The notes under the pieces were generated by a model, which worked only from the letters and a program-made list of their open reading frames with translations, was not told the DNA's origin and did not search any database. Shown here one piece after another: positions 27,251 through 35,024 of a stretch of DNA of 35,371 nt. Each line of letters begins with the position of its first letter. Position 1 is the stretch's first letter. The stretch is from an uncultured Lachnospiraceae bacterium (GTDB taxonomy: Bacteria; Bacillota; Clostridia; Lachnospirales; Lachnospiraceae), in assembly GCA_947624815.1 (NCBI GenBank), contig CANQME010000024.1, positions 1 through 35,371 on the forward strand, in the 5' to 3' direction. The translations under genes were made by a program, and so were the position numbers.

Positions 27251-28297
27251 TCAGACAGGCGTCTGCCTGCTGTTCGGGATCTTCCTGGGCGTCGTCAGCT
27301 TCCCGCGGCGGGCGCTTGCGGTGCTTGCCCGGGTAATGAGCTCCGCCCTGAGCAGAAGGGTTCCGATGTAGGTCCGGCTGATCAGGCTGTTCAGCGCATA
27401 GAAGCCGCACCGGCCGAGCGCTTCCTGGTTCTGGCGGATCGTGGTCAGAGCGGGGCTTGTGTAAGCCGCGAAGGGAGCGTCGTCGAAGCCGATGATGCTG
27501 ACGTCCTCCGGAACGCGGCAGCCCATGTCCATGCAGCTGACGATCACGGCCTGCGCCAGCAGATCCGTGGCGCATACGATAGCGGTCACCTGGCTGTTAA
27601 GAAGACGGGGCAGGTACTTCTGCGTACATTCCGATATGAAATAGGAGCAGCCGATCCGATTCTGCTTCACCGTCAGGCCGTGGGCGTCCATGGCTCCCAG
27701 AAACGCGTCGTGCCGCTTCCGCGATACGAAGGAGTCCATATCGCCTCCCAGGTATCCGATCTGCGTGTGTCCCAGCCCGTACAGGTGCCGGATCGCCATC
27801 ATATAGGCTTCCTCATTGTCGACACCGATGTAGCCGACCCGCGGATTCTCCTGTATATAGTTATCATAGAGTACGGCGGGGGTCCGTGCGGTCTTCAGCT
27901 CCTCCATCCAGGGATCCAGAAGCGACATGCCGATAATGAACGCTCCCTTATATTCGTGGGAAAGCATGAACGCGTCATAGGAGATCTCCTTTTGCCGTTC
28001 CTCCGTGATGGCGACGACATCCACCTCCCAGCCGGCCGGGACGGCCAGCTTCTTAAAGCCCATGACGATATCGTGTCCGAAATCGCCCGGATCCTCATGA
28101 TGAATGTTTTCCACGATAATACAGAGCCGGTTGGCGGTATCCTTCCGCACCCGGTTCCTTTCGTAGCCGATCTCCACAGCGGTTTCGAGAACTTTCTTTC
28201 GTAAAGTTTCGCTTACGTCGTCGGCGCCGTTTAAGGCTTTCGATACCGTTCCTTTGGAAATACCCAGTTTATCGGCAATATCATTGATTGTTGGCAT
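27251..28297 (-). CDS. LacI-family transcriptional regulator
   Basis: The 348-residue product has an N-terminal LacI helix-turn-helix (PTINDIADKLGISKGTVSKALNG, residues 2-24) and hinge region, then a periplasmic-binding-protein-like sensor domain with RLCIIVENIHHEDPGDFGHD at the start, the GYIGVDNEEAYMMAIRHL ligand-site motif and VSIIGFDDAPFAAYTSPALTTIRQ near the end, all typical. AGGAG eight bases before the ATG at 28297 supports this start rather than the TTG-type codon upstream. It is transcribed away from the debranching enzyme gene, 208 bp apart, and would bind a sugar or sugar phosphate. Control of the debranching enzyme-GH31 cluster, and perhaps malQ, is the natural inference; I could not identify a convincing shared palindrome. 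Confidence 0.93.
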   Translation of the reverse strand: MPTINDIADKLGISKGTVSKALNGADDVSETLRKKVLETAVEIGYERNRVRKDTANRLCIIVENIHHEDPGDFGHDIVMGFKKLAVPAGWEVDVVAITEERQKEISYDAFMLSHEYKGAFIIGMSLLDPWMEELKTARTPAVLYDNYIQENPRVGYIGVDNEEAYMMAIRHLYGLGHTQIGYLGGDMDSFVSRKRHDAFLGAMDAHGLTVKQNRIGCSYFISECTQKYLPRLLNSQVTAIVCATDLLAQAVIVSCMDMGCRVPEDVSIIGFDDAPFAAYTSPALTTIRQNQEALGRCGFYALNSLISRTYIGTLLLRAELITRASTASARRGKLTTPRKIPNSRQTPV

Positions 28298-28347
28298 ATC
28301 ATCAACTCCTGTGCCCAACATGTCCCGTGTCTTTTGTATCCGTAAAA

Positions 28348-28376
28348 ATTATACAAAATTTTCAGAAATAATGCAA
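28348..28376 (-). promoter_or_regulatory. promoter of the LacI-family regulator
   Basis: Minus strand TTGCAT (28376-28371), 17-bp spacer, perfect TATAAT (28353-28348). Divergent from the promoter of the debranching gene, 27 bp away, so one operator could control both. Confidence 0.75.
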
Positions 28377-28402
28377 GAGTTTGAATGAAGATGAAGAAGC
28401 TC

Positions 28403-28432
28403 TTGACATTTTGCCGGAATCCGAGTGATAAT
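28403..28432 (+). promoter_or_regulatory. promoter of the debranching enzyme-HAD-GH31 cluster
   Basis: Perfect TTGACA (28403-28408), 18-bp spacer, GATAAT (28427-28432). This places transcription start near 28440 and rules out the in-frame ATG at 28385 as the translation start. Confidence 0.75.
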
Positions 28433-28504
28433 AAATATATTGGAAAACAAGCGAAACTTTTGGGTAAAACAATGGACCCTGAGCGGGAACGGGATGTACA
28501 GATT

Positions 28505-30802
28505 ATGAGATTTGTGTATGGAAGACAGGAATGGGCGACACGCAGGAAGGGGCAGGAGAACGGCTACCTGCTGACCAACGGACTGGGAGGCTTTTCCTGT
28601 GCGTCGATGATCAATTCGAATACGAGGAACGACCACGCGCTGCTGATGGCCAGTCTGCGGGCGCCGAATCTCCGGTACAATATGGTGAACCGGCTGGAGG
28701 AGAGCCTGAAAACGGGCGGAGCAGGGGCAGGCGAAGAAGCACCGGAGCCAGAATCCCGGAGCGTCTGCCTGTCCTCGCAGGAGTTCACCGATGAAACGAG
28801 GAATGAGAACGGCTACCGGTATCTGAACTGCTTTGTATATGAAGATTATCCGGAATGGACGTTTCAGGCGGGCGGTGTCGAGGTCGTGAGACGCGTGGCC
28901 ATGGCCCATGGGAAGAATCTGACGGCGGTGGAGTATCGGATCGAGAACCGCACGGACGAGGAGGCTGAGCTGCTCGTGACGCCCCATATGCAGTTCGTGC
29001 CGAAGGGACAGCCTCTTAAGGGCGGGCCGGAATTTGTGATGAAACGATGCGCTGCGGCGGAGAACTATGACGGAGATGCGATGGCTGCCAAAGCGGAGAG
29101 ACGGTGCGCTGCGGCGGAGAATCATGCCGGAGGCGCGAAGGCTGCCGGAGCGGGGAGACGGGGTGAAGCGGCGGAGAACCTTGACAGAGGCATGTTGGCT
29201 GACAAGGCGGGGAGACAGTGCGGGGCAGAGCCCGGGGCGGTATACGAGATCGCCGCGCATGGTCTGCGGCTGTACTGCCGGACGAACGGAACGGTGAAGA
29301 TGTTCGCGCCTGAGATCCGCGAAGGCGCTTACTATGCCTATGACGCCTGCGACGGACGCGAAAGCACCGGCAGGACCTGCGTGCTCTGCGAGATCGCGAA
29401 GACGGTTCCGGCCCATGATTCTGCGGTGCTGGAGATCCTGTACAATACGGAGTGCGAATTTCCCGCCTCCGCGGAGCAGGTGATGACCGAAGCGTCGGAG
29501 TACCGGCGCCGCCTGCGGGAAACGGCGGCGGGAGCCGGCAAAGCGCCGGACGGCGGCGTAGATAAGACCCGGAGGCGGACCGGCCTGCGAAGCGAGGCGG
29601 CCCTGCATCTGGCGGTCGCGGCGGATCAGTTTATATCGGAGCGGGAATCCACCGGCGGAAAGACGATTCTGGCCGGATATCCGTTCTTCGAGGACTGGGG
29701 GCGCGATACGATGATCGCGCTGGAAGGGTGCTGCATGAGTACCGGACAGCTTGAAACCGCCGGGAGCATTCTCAGGACCTTCGCGGCATACTGCCGGAAG
29801 GGACTGATGCCGAATCTGTTCCCGGAAGGAAGTCTCCTGCCCAGGTACAACACAGCCGACGCGGCGCTTCTGTTTATCAACAGCGTCTATGCGTACGTGA
29901 ACCGGACCGGCGACCTCGGATTTGTCCGGGAAATGTGGCCGGTGATGACGCAGATCATCGAAGCGTACCGTGACGGGACGGATTACGGCATCCGCATGGA
30001 TGAGGACGGCCTGATCCGCGCGGGTCTGGAGCATGACCAGGTGACCTGGATGGACGTGTGCGTCGACGGTCATCTGCCGACGCCGCGGCACGGGAAGCCG
30101 GTGGAGATCAACGCCTACTGGTATAATGCGCTGAAGGTGATGGAGAAGCTGGGTGGCGCGGCGGAGGGCGAAAGCGGGACGGAAACGGGAGCGGAGACGC
30201 CCGGCGCGGGGCCGTCTGCCGGCGGTCCGGCGGATTTCGGCCGGCGGTGCGGGCTTCTGGCCGAACGGACGAAGGAAAGCTTTCGCAGTCAGTTCTGGAT
30301 GGAAGACAGAGGCTGTCTGAGGGATGTGATTTCCGGTACGAAAGCGGACGAACAGTTCCGGTGCAACCAGATCTGGGCGGTGTCGATGCCGTTTTCCATG
30401 ATGGACAGGGAGCAGGAGCGGCGGATCGTGGACGCGGTTTACGAAAAGCTGTATACGCCTTACGGCCTTCGGACGCTGGATGCGGACGACGCGGAATTTC
30501 ACGGCACCTACGGGGGCGAGCTCCGGGCGAGAGATCTGGCCTATCATCAGGGAACCGTATGGGTGTTTCCCATGGGAGCGTATTACCTGGCGTACCTGAA
30601 GACCCGGGATTACGCGCCGGAAGCGGTCCGGACGGTGCGGCGGCAGCTGGAGGTGCTGGAAAGCGCCATGCGGGAGGGCTGTATCGGCCAGCTTCCGGAG
30701 ATCTATGACGGGGAGAATCCCACATTTTCCAGGGGATGCTTCGCCCAGGCGTGGAGCGTGGGTGAGATCCTGCGGGTATACGAGATTCTGGACAGGATAT
30801 GA
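28505..30802 (+). CDS. glycogen debranching enzyme (amylo-alpha-1,6-glucosidase, GH133-type)
   Basis: The enzyme hydrolyses alpha-1,6 branch residues of glycogen. The 765-residue product starts RFVYGRQEW...ENGYLLTNGLGGFSCASM..NTRNDHALLMA, the N-terminal domain signature of bacterial debranching enzymes, and continues with the (alpha/alpha)6 barrel: YPFFEDWGRDTMIALEG (about 391-407), MPNLFPEGSLLPRYNTADA, EHDQVTWMDV, EINAYWYNAL and the final YHQGTVWVFPMGAY...GQLPEIYDG. The ATG at 28505 fits the family start; 28472 is the alternative, and neither has a strong ribosome binding site. Extra material: three 19-residue Ala-rich repeats (about 181-237) plus shorter low-complexity loops near 70 and 550. 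The stop overlaps the start of the HAD gene (ATGA), indicating coupled translation. The LacI-type gene diverges from it. Confidence 0.93.
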   Translation: MRFVYGRQEWATRRKGQENGYLLTNGLGGFSCASMINSNTRNDHALLMASLRAPNLRYNMVNRLEESLKTGGAGAGEEAPEPESRSVCLSSQEFTDETRNENGYRYLNCFVYEDYPEWTFQAGGVEVVRRVAMAHGKNLTAVEYRIENRTDEEAELLVTPHMQFVPKGQPLKGGPEFVMKRCAAAENYDGDAMAAKAERRCAAAENHAGGAKAAGAGRRGEAAENLDRGMLADKAGRQCGAEPGAVYEIAAHGLRLYCRTNGTVKMFAPEIREGAYYAYDACDGRESTGRTCVLCEIAKTVPAHDSAVLEILYNTECEFPASAEQVMTEASEYRRRLRETAAGAGKAPDGGVDKTRRRTGLRSEAALHLAVAADQFISERESTGGKTILAGYPFFEDWGRDTMIALEGCCMSTGQLETAGSILRTFAAYCRKGLMPNLFPEGSLLPRYNTADAALLFINSVYAYVNRTGDLGFVREMWPVMTQIIEAYRDGTDYGIRMDEDGLIRAGLEHDQVTWMDVCVDGHLPTPRHGKPVEINAYWYNALKVMEKLGGAAEGESGTETGAETPGAGPSAGGPADFGRRCGLLAERTKESFRSQFWMEDRGCLRDVISGTKADEQFRCNQIWAVSMPFSMMDREQERRIVDAVYEKLYTPYGLRTLDADDAEFHGTYGGELRARDLAYHQGTVWVFPMGAYYLAYLKTRDYAPEAVRTVRRQLEVLESAMREGCIGQLPEIYDGENPTFSRGCFAQAWSVGEILRVYEILDRI
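29045..29215 (+). repeat. three 57-bp tandem repeats inside the debranching enzyme gene
   Basis: Units at 29045-29101, 29102-29158 and 29159-29215 encode 19-residue copies beginning RCAAAEN, RCAAAEN and RGEAAEN and ending in KAER, GAGR and KAGR, followed by a partial copy. They sit between the N-terminal domain strand EFVMK and the strand resuming at AVYEIAAHGL. Confidence 0.9.
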
Positions 30803-31677
30803 GGAAAATGAAACTTCATTACGACAATTATATATTCGATCTGTACGGGACGCTGATCGACATCCGCACCGATGAGAATGATAGAAATGCATGGGAGAAA
30901 ATGGCGCTGCTGTACCGCTACTACGGCGCTGTCTATGAGGCGGACGAGCTGCGCTGCGCCTATGTCTCGGAGGTCCGTGCCGCGCTGGACGCATCCCGCG
31001 CAGAGCACGGCGGCGAACCGGAGCGGCCGGAACCGGATACGGCCGAGATTCGCATTGAGAATGTTTTCCGCCGCCTGTATGAGCGGAAAGGAGTCTGCCC
31101 CGACGAGGCGCTGGTGCTGTGGACCTGTCAGATGTTCCGCATCGTTACGACGGTTTACATCCGCCTGTTCCCGCAGGTGAAGGAGAGGCTGGGGCAGCTT
31201 CGGAGAAACGGGGCGCATACCTATCTTCTGACCAACGCCCAGCGGGTCTTTACGGAAAATGAACTCCGGATGTTCGGCCTGGAGGAGTATTTTGACGGCA
31301 TTTTCATATCGTCCGACCATTATAGGAAGAAGCCGGACGTCCGGTTCTACCGGCGCCTGATCGATACCTACGGCCTGGATCCTTCACGGAGCCTGATGTG
31401 CGGCGACGACGCGGTCTGCGACGTGGCGGGCGCGCAAAACGCCGGCATGGAGGCGTTCCTCGTGAGACACCGCCCGGTCCGTCGCGGGAGCCGGCGTAGC
31501 CTGGACGGCGCGGAGGCCCGTGATCCCCAGGCGGCTGAAGCACAGAACCGGGGGAAGAAAGAACTCGTGGGTTCCGGAGCCGCCAGGGCGCAGAGCCGGG
31601 GAACGGCGGAGGCCCGGGATTCTTCGGCGGCCGGAACCCGCCCGCCGGCGGGAACAGTGGAAGTACCGCTCGTATGA
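30799..31677 (+). CDS. HAD-superfamily hydrolase (YjjG-like) with low-complexity tail
   Basis: The product is 292 residues. The HAD core has motif I in YIFDLYGTLIDI (Asp14 nucleophile), a helical cap (about 25-115), motif II in YLLTNAQ, motif III Lys in YRKKPDVRFY and motif IV in LMCGDDAVCDVAGAQNAG. The YjjG/haloacid-dehalogenase-like subgroup dephosphorylates nucleotides or sugar phosphates. The last 65 or so residues are Arg/Ala/Gly-rich without predicted fold, longer than the usual 220-235-residue enzyme, and their composition resembles the repeat inserts in neighbouring enzymes. Its ATG overlaps the debranching enzyme stop, and GH31 follows by 39 bp, so a sugar-phosphate substrate is plausible but unproven. 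Confidence 0.9.
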   Translation: MRKMKLHYDNYIFDLYGTLIDIRTDENDRNAWEKMALLYRYYGAVYEADELRCAYVSEVRAALDASRAEHGGEPERPEPDTAEIRIENVFRRLYERKGVCPDEALVLWTCQMFRIVTTVYIRLFPQVKERLGQLRRNGAHTYLLTNAQRVFTENELRMFGLEEYFDGIFISSDHYRKKPDVRFYRRLIDTYGLDPSRSLMCGDDAVCDVAGAQNAGMEAFLVRHRPVRRGSRRSLDGAEARDPQAAEAQNRGKKELVGSGAARAQSRGTAEARDSSAAGTRPPAGTVEVPLV

Positions 31678-31716
31678 GCGTTATATAATTAGGTTCATTC
31701 GAAATGGAGGAAAGTT

Positions 31717-34032
31717 ATGATTCGAAAGTACGTATTTGGAGATCCGTTTGAGACGGACGCGGTGACGGTTCAGATCCCGGCGGAAACGAAGGCATTCACG
31801 GAAGATTACATCTGTCTGGAGAACGCGGGGGAGAAAGCTGCCGCGGAACTGGACGGCTTCGGCTGGATCCCTGAAGGGCTGGACGGAGCGGTTCTGGCCG
31901 GATCCGCACAGACGGCGGGACCTGCGGCGGTCTTTACCTGCGAGCTTGCGGACTCCGACCGGATCTACGGTCTTGGCGAGAATATCCGCGGCATCAACAA
32001 GCGGGGATGGATCTATGAGTCCAACTGCACCGACGTCCCCAATCACACGGAGGAGAAGCGGGCCCTGTACGGCGCCCATAATTTCCTGATCGTCGACGGC
32101 CCCGGCCCTGCGGCTGCATCTGACGGTTCCGGCCCTGCGGCTGCTTCTGACAGCCCCGGCTCCGCGGCTGCTTCCGATGGCTCCGCCCTTGCGGCAGCAT
32201 CTGACGGTCCCGGCCCTGCGGCTGCCTCGAACGGTCCCGGCGCCGGGAAGAGCGGCGCCCGCCGCTTCGGTCTGTTTATCGACGCCAGCCAGAAGGTCAC
32301 GTTCGACTGCGGCTATACGGACCGCCGCAGGCTTACGATCACCGTCAGCGAAGGCGGCTTTACCCTTTACATCCTGGAAGGCGGCGGCCTGCGGGAGCTG
32401 GTGCGGGAGTTCCGCTCCATCATCGGCCGCAGCTACATTCCGCCCAGGTGGGCCTTTGGCTACGGTCAGAGCCGCTGGGGGTACAAATGCGCCGACGACG
32501 TGCGGGAAGTGGTCCGTGCGCACCGGGAGAAGGGCGTGCCGCTGGACAGCGTCTATATGGATATCGACTACATGGAAAGCTACAAGGATTTCACGGTCAA
32601 TGAAGAACGGTTCCCGGATTTCCCCGCTTTTGTGGAGGAAATGAAGGAGCAGCACATCCATCTGGTTCCGATCATTGACGCGGGAGTGAAGATCGAGGAA
32701 GGCTATCCGGTCTATGAGGAAGGCGTCAGGAACGGTTACTTCTGCCGGAATGAGGACGGTACGGAATTCGTCGGCGGCGTCTGGCCGGGCCGGGTGCATT
32801 TCCCCGATATGCTGAATCCGAAGGCGCGGAAATGGTTCGGCGAGTGGTACAGGGTGCTTCTGGACGCGGGGATCGACGGCTTCTGGAACGACATGAACGA
32901 ACCGGCGCTGTTCTACAGCGAGAAGCATCTGGAAGAGATCTTTGAGAAGGTCAGGAATTTCGACACAGACAGGCTGAATATTGGTCAGCTGCTCACGCTG
33001 CAGGCGCAGCTGATGAATCTGGCGTCCCGCCCGGAGGATTACCGGACCATCTGGCATGACTGCGGGGACAGAAAGGTACGTCACGATCATGTCCATAACC
33101 TGTACGGCTACAATATGACCCGGGCCGCCGCCGAAGCCTTTGAACGGCTGTCGCCGGAGAAGAGGATCCTTCTGTTCTCACGTTCCTCTTATATCGGAAT
33201 GCACCGGTACGGAGGGATCTGGATGGGCGACAATCAGTCCTGGTGGTCCCATCTTCTGATGAACCTGCAGATGCTTCCGTCGCTGAATATGTGCGGTTTC
33301 CTGTACACCGGCGCGGATCTGGGCGGTTTCGGCTCCAATACGACGGAGGATATGATGCTGCGCTGGCTGGAGCTGGGGATCTTCACGCCGCTCATGCGGA
33401 ACCATTCGGCTCTCGGCACGAGACAGCAGGAATTCTACCAGTTCGGGGACGACGCCGGCTTCAGAGGGATCATCGGCCTGCGCTATGCGCTCTTGCCGTA
33501 TCTGTACAGCGAATTCATGAAAGCGGCGCTGACGGGCGATATGATGTTCTTGCCGCTGGCGTTTGTGTGGCCGGAGGATGAGGCCGCGGTTCAGGTGGAG
33601 GATCAGCTGATGGTGGGCGAGAGTATCATGATCGCGCCGGTTTACCGGCAGAACGCCGCCGGCCGTTATGTCTACCTGCCGGAGCAGATGAAAATGTACC
33701 GGCTGCGGAGCGCGGACAGCATGGACGCGGAAGTCCTGCCTGCAGGGCATCACTATGTGAAGGCGGCGTTGAATGAAGTGCTGATCTTTGTGCGGGAGAA
33801 CTGTCTGGTTCCGTTGGCGGCGCCCGCGGAGTATGCGGACGCGGTAGATGCGTCGAAGCTTACGCTGCTGCATTTCATCAAGAACGAAGCGGCTTACACG
33901 ATGTACGACGACGACGGCATCAGCCGCGAAGCCGGCCTGGAAGGCCATCTGACGGAGATCCGCGCGGCGGCGGACGGAACCATCCGTGTCAGCGGAGCCG
34001 CAAAGCCGGCATGCCGGCTGATGGAGCTGTGA
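31717..34032 (+). CDS. GH31-family alpha-glucosidase
   Basis: The 771-residue product cleaves terminal alpha-linked glucose from oligosaccharides, probably in the cytoplasm since no signal peptide is present. Landmarks are IYGLGENIRGINKRG, YIPPRWAFGYGQSRWGY, DSVYMDIDYME, the nucleophile motif FWNDMNEP (Asp392), the acid/base in GIWMGDNQSWW (Asp505), FLYTGADLGGFG and PLMRNHSALGTRQQE, all standard GH31. An insert of five 9-residue repeats (about 127-171) breaks the N-terminal domain between NFLIVDG and RRFGLFIDASQKVTFDCGY, where relatives have a few residues. GGAGG six bases upstream supports the start. It is the last gene of the debranching cluster, and its 3' end is duplicated downstream. Confidence 0.95.
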   Translation: MIRKYVFGDPFETDAVTVQIPAETKAFTEDYICLENAGEKAAAELDGFGWIPEGLDGAVLAGSAQTAGPAAVFTCELADSDRIYGLGENIRGINKRGWIYESNCTDVPNHTEEKRALYGAHNFLIVDGPGPAAASDGSGPAAASDSPGSAAASDGSALAAASDGPGPAAASNGPGAGKSGARRFGLFIDASQKVTFDCGYTDRRRLTITVSEGGFTLYILEGGGLRELVREFRSIIGRSYIPPRWAFGYGQSRWGYKCADDVREVVRAHREKGVPLDSVYMDIDYMESYKDFTVNEERFPDFPAFVEEMKEQHIHLVPIIDAGVKIEEGYPVYEEGVRNGYFCRNEDGTEFVGGVWPGRVHFPDMLNPKARKWFGEWYRVLLDAGIDGFWNDMNEPALFYSEKHLEEIFEKVRNFDTDRLNIGQLLTLQAQLMNLASRPEDYRTIWHDCGDRKVRHDHVHNLYGYNMTRAAAEAFERLSPEKRILLFSRSSYIGMHRYGGIWMGDNQSWWSHLLMNLQMLPSLNMCGFLYTGADLGGFGSNTTEDMMLRWLELGIFTPLMRNHSALGTRQQEFYQFGDDAGFRGIIGLRYALLPYLYSEFMKAALTGDMMFLPLAFVWPEDEAAVQVEDQLMVGESIMIAPVYRQNAAGRYVYLPEQMKMYRLRSADSMDAEVLPAGHHYVKAALNEVLIFVRENCLVPLAAPAEYADAVDASKLTLLHFIKNEAAYTMYDDDGISREAGLEGHLTEIRAAADGTIRVSGAAKPACRLMEL
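32095..32229 (+). repeat. five 27-bp tandem repeats inside the GH31 gene
   Basis: Five imperfect 27-bp units encode DGPGPAAAS-like nonapeptides (DGPGPAAAS, DGSGPAAAS, DSPGSAAAS, DGSALAAAS, DGPGPAAAS), then a partial NGPGAG unit. Copy differences are scattered and in frame. Confidence 0.93.
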
Positions 34033-34198
34033 CAGATCCGCAGAGCCGTCCCGGACGGACCATCCGCGTCAGCGGAGCCGCAAAACCGGCGCGCGCTGAT
34101 GAAGCCGTGAAAGAGCCGGCCTCCGGCCCGGACGAGGGCCGTGGCGCGCTGATGAGGCTGTGACGGAGCTTGTGACACCGGCTGACAAAGCTGTGAAA
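33973..34198 (+). repeat. degenerate duplications of the GH31 3' end in the following gap
   Basis: The last 60 bases of the GH31 gene (33973-34033, GACGGAACCATCCG... to GCTGTGAC) reappear with a few changes at 34054-34110. Shorter copies of the terminal motif GCTGATGnnGCyGTGA occur at 34144-34163 and about 34178-34195. The 258-bp gap before rubrerythrin is therefore mostly built from partial copies of a coding end and holds no gene I can support, only an imperfect CGGCCC/GGGCCG hairpin with no T-run. Confidence 0.8.
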
Positions 34199-34215
34199 AA
34201 TATCGCAGATACGGG

Positions 34216-34244
34216 TTGACATTTCCCGTATCATAGGATATATT
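34216..34244 (+). promoter_or_regulatory. promoter of rubrerythrin
   Basis: Perfect TTGACA (34216-34221), 17-bp spacer, TATATT (34239-34244). Confidence 0.8.
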
Positions 34245-34262
34245 AGTAATAGTTACTATAAT
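34240..34262 (+). promoter_or_regulatory. palindromic operator candidate at the rubrerythrin promoter
   Basis: TAGTAA (34244-34249), TAG, TTACTA (34253-34258) is a perfect inverted repeat; extended to 34240-34262 the arms match at 8 of 10 positions. It covers the -10 box and the start of transcription, so a bound protein would repress. PerR, the peroxide-sensing Fur-family repressor, controls rubrerythrin genes in clostridia and binds AT-rich palindromes of this general size, but the match to the Bacillus PerR box is only partial. Confidence 0.5.
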
Positions 34263-34291
34263 TGTATTAAACATGTAAGGAGGAACAGTTT

Positions 34292-34828
34292 ATGTCCAAG
34301 TATGCGGGAACAAAGACGGAGAAGAACCTGTGGGAGGCATTTGCCGGCGAGTCTCAGGCCAGGAACAAATACACGTATTTCGCGTCCGTGGCGAAGAAGG
34401 CCGGATACGAGCAGATCGCCGAGCTTTTCTTAAAGACGGCCGACAACGAGAAGGAGCACGCGAAGCTGTGGTTCAAGGAGCTGGGCGAGCTGGGAGATAC
34501 CCCGACCAACCTGCAGCATGCCGCCGAGGGCGAGAACTTCGAGTGGACCGATATGTATGCGCGTATGGCTGACGAGGCCGAGGAAGAGGGCTTTAAGGAG
34601 CTGGCCTTCAAGTTCCGCGCCGTGGCCGCGATCGAGAAGACTCATGAGGAGCGTTACCGCGCCCTGCTTCACAATGTGGAGACGAAGCAGGTATTCGAGA
34701 AGAGCGGCGTTCAGGTGTGGGAGTGCCGCAACTGCGGACATATCGTCGTCGGTACGAAGGCCCCCGAGGTCTGCCCGGTGTGCGCCCATCCGCAGAGCTA
34801 CTTCGAGGTCAGGAAAGAGAATTATTGA
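34292..34828 (+). CDS. rubrerythrin
   Basis: This cytoplasmic non-haem iron protein reduces hydrogen peroxide in anaerobes. The 178-residue product has the four-helix diiron domain (about 1-140) with the ligand motifs [25 protein letters not shown] and ...[13 protein letters not shown], and a C-terminal rubredoxin-like iron site, C-R-N-C-G then C-P-V-C-A. The spacing and length are typical of classical rubrerythrins. AAGGAGG lies eight bases before the ATG. It is a single-gene unit with a strong promoter, an operator-like palindrome and a terminator, in keeping with peroxide-inducible expression. Its compact coding sequence lacks the low-complexity inserts of the upstream enzymes. Confidence 0.97.
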   Translation: MSKYAGTKTEKNLWEAFAGESQARNKYTYFASVAKKAGYEQIAELFLKTADNEKEHAKLWFKELGELGDTPTNLQHAAEGENFEWTDMYARMADEAEEEGFKELAFKFRAVAAIEKTHEERYRALLHNVETKQVFEKSGVQVWECRNCGHIVVGTKAPEVCPVCAHPQSYFEVRKENY

Positions 34829-34879
34829 TGGAACCGGCGCTGATGCGCGAAAACAGACAGGTTTAACAGGTTCAGGATC

Positions 34880-34914
34880 CCGCCGCATTTGGAATGAATG
34901 CGGCGGATTTTTTT
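34880..34914 (+). terminator. rho-independent terminator after rubrerythrin
   Basis: A perfect 10-bp stem, CCGCCGCATT (34880-34889) with AATGCGGCGG (34897-34906), a 7-base loop and a run of seven T after one A. Confidence 0.93.
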
Positions 34915-34947
34915 GTGTTCGGAACGCAATACCTCGTCGAAAATATT

Positions 34948-34974
34948 TTAGCACTCAGGGCTTGACAGTGCTAA
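34948..34974 (+). promoter_or_regulatory. CIRCE element (HrcA operator)
   Basis: TTAGCACTC (34948-34956), exactly nine bases, CAGTGCTAA (34966-34974). The consensus is TTAGCACTC-N9-GAGTGCTAA, so only one position differs. It overlaps the -35 box of the next promoter, as expected for HrcA repression of a heat-shock gene. Confidence 0.93.
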
Positions 34975-34990
34975 CAACATGTGTTATAGT
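34962..34990 (+). promoter_or_regulatory. promoter of clpB
   Basis: TTGACA (34962-34967), 17-bp spacer, TATAGT (34985-34990), embedded in the right half of CIRCE. A GGGGGAGA ribosome binding site lies before the ATG. Confidence 0.85.
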
Positions 34991-35024
34991 ACGAGTAGAA
35001 CAAAGAAAAAAAGGGGGAGATCCT

